Assembly: GCF_016862435.1 (NCBI RefSeq)
Contig: NZ_BOMY01000048.1
Span: forward strand, 124,001-188,000
DNA length: 64,000 nucleotides
Direction of reading: 5' to 3'
DNA from: Paractinoplanes tereljensis
GTDB taxonomy: Bacteria; Actinomycetota; Actinomycetes; Mycobacteriales; Micromonosporaceae
This document shows, in pieces, positions 59,788 through 64,000 of this stretch. The notes beneath the pieces are model-generated. The model worked only from the letters and a program-made list of their open reading frames with translations, ran no database searches and was not told where the DNA came from. The position numbers and the translations under genes are program-made. Position 1 is the first letter of the stretch; the number at the start of each line of letters is the position of its first letter.

Positions 59788-60816
59788 ATGACCGACCCAC
59801 GCTACGGCGCGGGTGACCTCGGCCCGGGCGAGTCGTCGCCCGGGCCGTCGTCTTTCCCGGGCCGCTCTTCCTCCGGTGCCGGCGGTGGCCGCCGGCCTCT
59901 CGCATTTCCGGGGCGGCCGGCGTCGGCTGCTCGATCTGCCTCGTCGGCGCCCGCCTCTTCCCGAAAGGGCAGGTCGTCGGCCCCGCCGGACTTGCCCACA
60001 GTCTCTGAGTTGCCTTCCGGTGCTTCCGCGCCTTCCGCGGATGGCCCGGCTGCCGACGGCTTGCCTCCGGCGGACATCGCGGAGGTGGCTCGACGCGTCT
60101 TTGGTGAGCGGTTTGACCTGGCGGTGGCTTTCGCGCGGCTGCTGGTCACGGACGGGGTCGTGCGGGGATTGATCGGACCGCGGGAGGCTCCGCGGATCTG
60201 GGAACGGCACTTGGTGAATTGTGCCGTTGTGTCCGAGATGATCCCTATTGGCGCTTCTGTGGTCGATGTCGGTTCCGGTGCGGGTTTGCCCGGTATCGTG
60301 CTTGCAGTGGCGCGGCCAGATCTCCGGATCACCCTGGTCGAGCCGCTGGCACGACGTACCGCCTTCCTGACCGAAGCGGTTGCCGAGCTTGGTCTCTCGA
60401 CCGTCGAGGTCGTACGGGGCCGGGCCGACGACGTCGTGGGTAGTGCGGCGGCCAATGCCGACGTCGTCACCGCGCGGGCGGTGGCACCGCTTGATCGGCT
60501 CGCGGGGTGGTGTCTTCCGCTGGCCGGCGTCGGCGGGAGGCTGCTCGCGCTCAAGGGCGCGTCGGCGGAGGACGAGATTGCGGAGCACTGGGCGGTCGTT
60601 GCCGAACTGGGCGGCGGCGAACCGGTTCTCCGGCTCTGCGGGATGGGTCTCATCGACCCGCCCACGACGGTCGTGGAGATCGTCAAGGAGCGTGCGGTCA
60701 AGCCCGTGCCTTCGGGGCCGAAGCCACCGTCCGGACGGGCGGCGGATACGGGGCGCGGTGCCGGTGGCAGGTCCGGTGGGCGAGGGTCCGGGCGAGGGAG
60801 TACGCGGAGGGGATAG
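59788..60816 (+). CDS. rsmG: 16S rRNA (guanine-N7) methyltransferase RsmG with long N-terminus
   Basis: 342 residues. The methyltransferase domain starts near residue 95 (ADIAEVARRVFGERFDLAVAF). SAM site VVDVGSGAGLPGIVLAVARP; other family blocks are ITLVEPLARRTAFLTEAVAELGL and TARAVAPLDRLAGWCLPL. The first ~95 residues are Ser/Pro/Gly/Arg-rich and disordered, unlike the ~210-230 residues of most RsmG. ATG 59788 is two bases past jag; a downstream start is possible. C-terminal Gly/Arg-rich tail. Methylates G527 (E. coli numbering) in the 530 loop. Confidence 0.9.
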   Translation: MTDPRYGAGDLGPGESSPGPSSFPGRSSSGAGGGRRPLAFPGRPASAARSASSAPASSRKGRSSAPPDLPTVSELPSGASAPSADGPAADGLPPADIAEVARRVFGERFDLAVAFARLLVTDGVVRGLIGPREAPRIWERHLVNCAVVSEMIPIGASVVDVGSGAGLPGIVLAVARPDLRITLVEPLARRTAFLTEAVAELGLSTVEVVRGRADDVVGSAAANADVVTARAVAPLDRLAGWCLPLAGVGGRLLALKGASAEDEIAEHWAVVAELGGGEPVLRLCGMGLIDPPTTVVEIVKERAVKPVPSGPKPPSGRAADTGRGAGGRSGGRGSGRGSTRRG

Positions 60817-62826
60817 ATGGCCAGGCGGGGCGCGCGGAAGAGACACGTCAAGGACCGACGTCCCGATCAGGCCAGTGGTCTGCCTTCACCGTCTGCGGGG
60901 ACCGGTGAGCCCGAGCCCGTGGAAGTGCGTGCGGCCGGGCGGCGCCCTGGGGCCGGTTCTGGCCGGCGGTCGGCTGCGGGACCGGTTGCCTGGGACTTGC
61001 CCCTTCCCGTCCGCGGGGAGTCGCCGGGATCGGAGTCTTCCCGGGCTGAGGCCGAACCTGTGGGGTCGGCCGAGTCGGTGCATATGCGGGTAGGGGCCGG
61101 CGTCTCTGGTTCCGGCGACGCGGTATCTGATGGCCTTATATCCACTGCTCAGGATTCAGCCGACGGTCCGGACGGCGAGCAGGCTCTGAAGTCGGGGGAC
61201 GGGACTGCTTCTACGCGTACACCTGAAGTGGGTGTTGCGGGGTTTTCTGATGATTTCGGTGGGGAAACCGCGGAGGCGGGCGCGGCGCCTGACGCCGCCG
61301 CATTGCGGCTGGTGTCGGGCGTGATGGTCTTTGCGGCGCCGTCCGTGGATGATCTGTCTGCGTTGCGCGCGCCTCATCAGACGGACGGCCGTGGCGAGCC
61401 TCGCCCGACGGCCGTAGGCTGGCCGGGCGTCGATAGTGTGGACCGGTCTTCTACCGCCGGAACGCGCGTGTCGCCTACCGACCCGTTCCTCACCAACAGG
61501 GATAAAACGGTGCATGAGTACGGTGTTTCACGTGAAACCGAGTCGTCTCTTGGGCCTGGTTGGCCCTCCGGAGTGGGTCATGTCGGGCCTGCCGGCGCGT
61601 ACTCCCTTGACCAGGGTGTGCCGTCGCCACGCGTAGGAAGCGGACATTTGCCACAATCCTCCGCGGGGCAAGTTTATGGCACACCTGCGCCGAAGCCCGG
61701 GCCGGAGGATCCTCGCCGTTCGCCCGCGCCGGCGCCGCGGTCGGCGCCCCCAGCGGTCTCGGCACCGGTTCCGGTGTCAGCCGCACCGGTGTCCTCCGCG
61801 CCCACGTCGGGCGGGCCGATCGCGCCTACCTCGGGTGGACCTGTCGCGCCGACATCCGGCGGACCGGTCACGCCCGCAGGGCCCTCGTTCGGCCCGGCGA
61901 GCGTCACCCTCGACGCTGACGAGCATGTTTCACGTGAAACGCCGGGCCAGGATGAAGACGATCCGCCGCTAGCCATGGAAGCGTTGCGAGCTGTGCAGAT
62001 CCTCAACCCGAGCGGCGAAATCACCATGCCGCGTCCGGACCACCCGAGGGTGCTCTGCGTCGCGAATCAGAAGGGCGGCGTCGGCAAGACGACCACGACC
62101 GTGAACCTCGCGGTTGCCCTGGCGCTGCACGGTAACCGCGTGCTCGTCGTCGACCTTGACCCGCAGGGCAACGCTTCCACCGGTCTTAACGTCCCGCACC
62201 ACGCCGGCGTACCGGACGTCTATGACTGCCTGATCGACAACGTGCCGTTGTCCGAGGTCGCCCAGCCCGTGGAGGGCATTCCGAATCTCTACTGCGTGCC
62301 GGCCACGATCGACCTGGCCGGTGCGGAGATCGAGCTGGTGTCGGTGGTAGCGCGCGAGTCCCGGCTGGCCCGGGCGATCGCTGCGCACCCGGAGAAGTTC
62401 GACTACGTCTTCATCGACTGCCCGCCTTCGCTCGGCCTGCTGACGGTCAATGCGCTCTGCGCGGCGCAGGAGGTGCTGATCCCGATCCAGTGCGAGTACT
62501 ACGCCCTGGAAGGCCTGAACCAACTGATCAACAACATCAATCTGGTACGGCAGCACCTGAACCCAACGCTCGACGTCTCGACCATCCTGCTGACGATGTA
62601 CGACCGGCGTACCCGGCTGGCCGACGCCGTCGAGCAGGACGTGCGTAACCACTTCGGCACCAAGGTGCTGAACGCTGTCATCCCGCGGAACGTCCGAGTG
62701 TCGGAGGCTCCGAGTTACGGCCAATCCGTGATGACCTACGATCCCGGATCAAGGGGCGCGACCAGCTACTTCGAGGCCGCCCTGGAGATCGCGATGCGTG
62801 GCGTCAGCACAGGAGGCACGGCATGA
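60817..62826 (+). CDS. parA: Chromosome-partitioning ATPase ParA with ~385-residue N-terminal extension
   Basis: 669 residues by the start with the best ribosome site: ATG 60817 directly after the rsmG stop, GGAGGGG upstream. Core ParA/Soj ATPase begins near residue 387 (MEALRAVQILNPSGEITMP), with deviant Walker A NQKGGVGKTTTT near 419-425, Walker A' DLDPQGNASTG, Walker B FIDCPPSLGLL. The first ~385 residues are disordered, Gly/Ser/Pro-rich, with APTSGGP repeats near 335-350. The DNA of that region holds two perfect parS palindromes, each encoding VSRET. A core-length protein from a later start cannot be excluded. ATGA overlap with parB. Confidence 0.88.
   Translation: MARRGARKRHVKDRRPDQASGLPSPSAGTGEPEPVEVRAAGRRPGAGSGRRSAAGPVAWDLPLPVRGESPGSESSRAEAEPVGSAESVHMRVGAGVSGSGDAVSDGLISTAQDSADGPDGEQALKSGDGTASTRTPEVGVAGFSDDFGGETAEAGAAPDAAALRLVSGVMVFAAPSVDDLSALRAPHQTDGRGEPRPTAVGWPGVDSVDRSSTAGTRVSPTDPFLTNRDKTVHEYGVSRETESSLGPGWPSGVGHVGPAGAYSLDQGVPSPRVGSGHLPQSSAGQVYGTPAPKPGPEDPRRSPAPAPRSAPPAVSAPVPVSAAPVSSAPTSGGPIAPTSGGPVAPTSGGPVTPAGPSFGPASVTLDADEHVSRETPGQDEDDPPLAMEALRAVQILNPSGEITMPRPDHPRVLCVANQKGGVGKTTTTVNLAVALALHGNRVLVVDLDPQGNASTGLNVPHHAGVPDVYDCLIDNVPLSEVAQPVEGIPNLYCVPATIDLAGAEIELVSVVARESRLARAIAAHPEKFDYVFIDCPPSLGLLTVNALCAAQEVLIPIQCEYYALEGLNQLINNINLVRQHLNPTLDVSTILLTMYDRRTRLADAVEQDVRNHFGTKVLNAVIPRNVRVSEAPSYGQSVMTYDPGSRGATSYFEAALEIAMRGVSTGGTA
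61525..61538. other. parS site 1 inside parA
   Basis: Perfect 14-bp palindrome GTTTCACGTGAAAC, the consensus core of parS, preceded by T. Within the N-terminal extension of parA. Confidence 0.9.
61927..61940. other. parS site 2 inside parA
   Basis: Identical palindrome GTTTCACGTGAAAC, 402 bases from site 1 and shortly before the ATPase core. Same frame, again encoding VSRET. Confidence 0.9.
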
Positions 62827-63848
62827 AGAACCGTCCACGGGGCGGCCTGGGCCGCGGCCTGGGCGCGTTGATCCCGACGGCTCCGGCTCCGGCTGTCGAT
62901 ACCTCTTCGCCGCCGGTTGCGCTTTCGTCGGCGCCGATCCCGCCGCCCTCGGCGCCGGCGTTCGAGGACACCGCTCCCGCCTATGTGTCGTCGCCGGTCA
63001 CGGACGGATTGGCGCCGGTTCCCGGAGCTCGCTTCGCCGAGCTGTCGGTTACCGCGATCGAGCCCAACGCCAAGCAGCCTCGGCACGTCTTCGACGAGGA
63101 GGCGCTGGAGGAACTCAAGACCTCGATCACCGAGGTTGGGTTCCTGCAGCCGATCGTCGTGCGCGATCTGGGCGATGGTCGCTATGAGCTCGTCATGGGT
63201 GAGCGTCGGTGGCGGGCTGCGCAGGCGATCGGGCGGGAGACCATCCCGGCGATCATCCGGGAGACTCGCGACGACGCGATGCTGCGGGACGCGCTGCTGG
63301 AGAACATCCACCGGGCGAACCTGAACCCACTTGAAGAGGCGGCCGCCTATCAGCAGCTGCTCGAGGAGTTCGGGGCTACGCACGAGGAGCTGGCGAGGCG
63401 CATAGGGCGCAGTCGCCCGCAGATCTCCAACACGATTCGGCTGCTGAACCTGCCGGCTCCGGTGCAGCGGCGAGTCGCCGCCGGGGTGCTGTCGGCCGGG
63501 CACGCGCGGGCGTTGCTCGGGCTGGACGACAAGGATGCCCAAGAGAAGCTCGCGCTGCGGATCGTGGCCGAAGGTCTGTCGGTGCGCGCGACCGAGGAGC
63601 TGGTGTCGCTGGCGCTGTCGGACGGGCCGGCGAAGAAGGCGGCTCCGACGCGCCGGGCGAAGGTGCACGCGCCGGCACTGAACGAGTTGGCGGATCGACT
63701 GTCCGACCGTTTCGACACCCGAGTGAAAGTCGACATCGGCCGGAACAAGGGGAAGATCACCATCGAGTTCGCCACTGTCGATGACCTTGAGCGGATCGTC
63801 GGGATGATCGGGGTCGAGGAAGAGGGTTCGGGCGCCGAAGAGGAGTGA
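62823..63848 (+). CDS. parB: Chromosome-partitioning protein ParB (CTPase, parS-binding)
   Basis: 341 residues. N-terminal ParA-interaction peptide NRPRGGLGRGLGALIP, disordered ~40 residues, then ParB/Srx CTP-binding domain (PRHVFDEEALEELKTSITEVG, GERRWRAAQAIGRE; GERRWR motif), helix-turn-helix (RIGRSRPQISNTIRLLNLP) and C-terminal dimer domain. ATG 62823 overlaps the parA stop. Confidence 0.96.
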   Translation: MKNRPRGGLGRGLGALIPTAPAPAVDTSSPPVALSSAPIPPPSAPAFEDTAPAYVSSPVTDGLAPVPGARFAELSVTAIEPNAKQPRHVFDEEALEELKTSITEVGFLQPIVVRDLGDGRYELVMGERRWRAAQAIGRETIPAIIRETRDDAMLRDALLENIHRANLNPLEEAAAYQQLLEEFGATHEELARRIGRSRPQISNTIRLLNLPAPVQRRVAAGVLSAGHARALLGLDDKDAQEKLALRIVAEGLSVRATEELVSLALSDGPAKKAAPTRRAKVHAPALNELADRLSDRFDTRVKVDIGRNKGKITIEFATVDDLERIVGMIGVEEEGSGAEEE

Positions 63849-63882
63849 GAGATCGCTTCGGGTTCCCGTTTGGTCGTCCGGC

Positions 63883-63910
63883 AAAGGCACGTGACACGTC
63901 ATGTGCCTTT
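63883..63910 (+). terminator. Terminator after parB
   Basis: AAAGGCAC and TGAC pair with GTCA and GTGCCTTT (one G-T wobble), followed by CTTGGTTTTT. It closes the rpmH-parB transcript 34 bases past the stop. The 90 bases to the window end hold nothing recognisable. Confidence 0.82.
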
Positions 63911-64000
63911 CTTGGTTTTTGGGAGTCTTTCTCGGTATTTGGGGCTTTAGCCGGTTCCGAGGTGGTTTGAAGGCCTTTAGATTTGCCCCAAGGTCCGGAT

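Overview
The window is high-GC actinobacterial chromosome around the replication origin. It most resembles Micromonosporaceae (Actinoplanes-like). The grounds are the gene order (rnpA-rpmH / dnaA-dnaN-gnd-recF-dciA-gyrB-gyrA-tRNA), the Ser/Thr kinase/FHA/PBP growth cluster, an Scr1/DUF397 pair, a chaplin-type surface protein and the ParABS locus. The genus is inferred from gene content and not proven. Genes left of oriC that belong to the core run on the minus strand and those right of oriC on the plus strand, as expected for replication outward from about 54.2-54.7 kb.

Layout. 1-8.3 kb (minus): the polar-growth operon fhaA-fhaB-pstP-rodA-pbpA-pknA-pknB, with several 4-base stop/start overlaps; pknB runs off the left edge. 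8.5-20.8 kb: tRNA-Leu with a strong terminator and a dispersed repeat, a WecG/TagA glycosyltransferase, membrane proteins, an Scr1/DUF397 regulatory pair, a PASTA protein, a GCS2-family ligase, a divergent YceI/MarR pair and a large XRE-NB-ARC-TPR regulator. 20.9-29.6 kb: a leucine/branched-chain acyl-CoA catabolic set (acyl-CoA dehydrogenase, carboxylase beta subunit, HMG-CoA lyase, biotin carboxylase, TetR), interrupted by a five-repeat chaplin-like protein and a secreted hypothetical. The carboxylase promoter and the tetR promoter share the palindrome AACGnnCGTT. 29.6-42.9 kb: a short Hsp90 translationally coupled to a 918-residue TPR protein, sulfur genes (sseA, sufE), hydrolases, a previously unmarked remnant of proS, an FrnE-like oxidoreductase, a parS site, cfa and a NUDIX gene.

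42.9-64 kb is the origin core. It holds tRNA-Ala, a DLW-39 mini-protein, tRNA-Ile, a DUF3566 protein, gyrA, gyrB, dciA, recF, gnd, dnaN, oriC with many DnaA boxes, and dnaA. Then, on plus, come rpmH, rnpA, yidD, yidC, jag, rsmG, parA and parB. The parA frame carries a roughly 385-residue disordered N-terminal extension whose DNA contains two perfect parS palindromes.

Most noteworthy signals: (1) the deleted proS remnant at 36.0-36.2 kb; (2) a 58-bp, about 90% identical element downstream of two different tRNA genes; (3) parS sites inside an unusually long parA; (4) the Hsp90-TPR pair; (5) consensus DnaA boxes in front of gyrA and a NUDIX gene; (6) a shared TetR operator linking two catabolic operons; (7) a biotin carboxylase that ends where the carrier domain should begin; (8) a recurrent leaderless promoter/start layout (TAnnnT, 6-8 nt, RTG) at seven genes. 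No CRISPR array, insertion sequence or prophage was seen.
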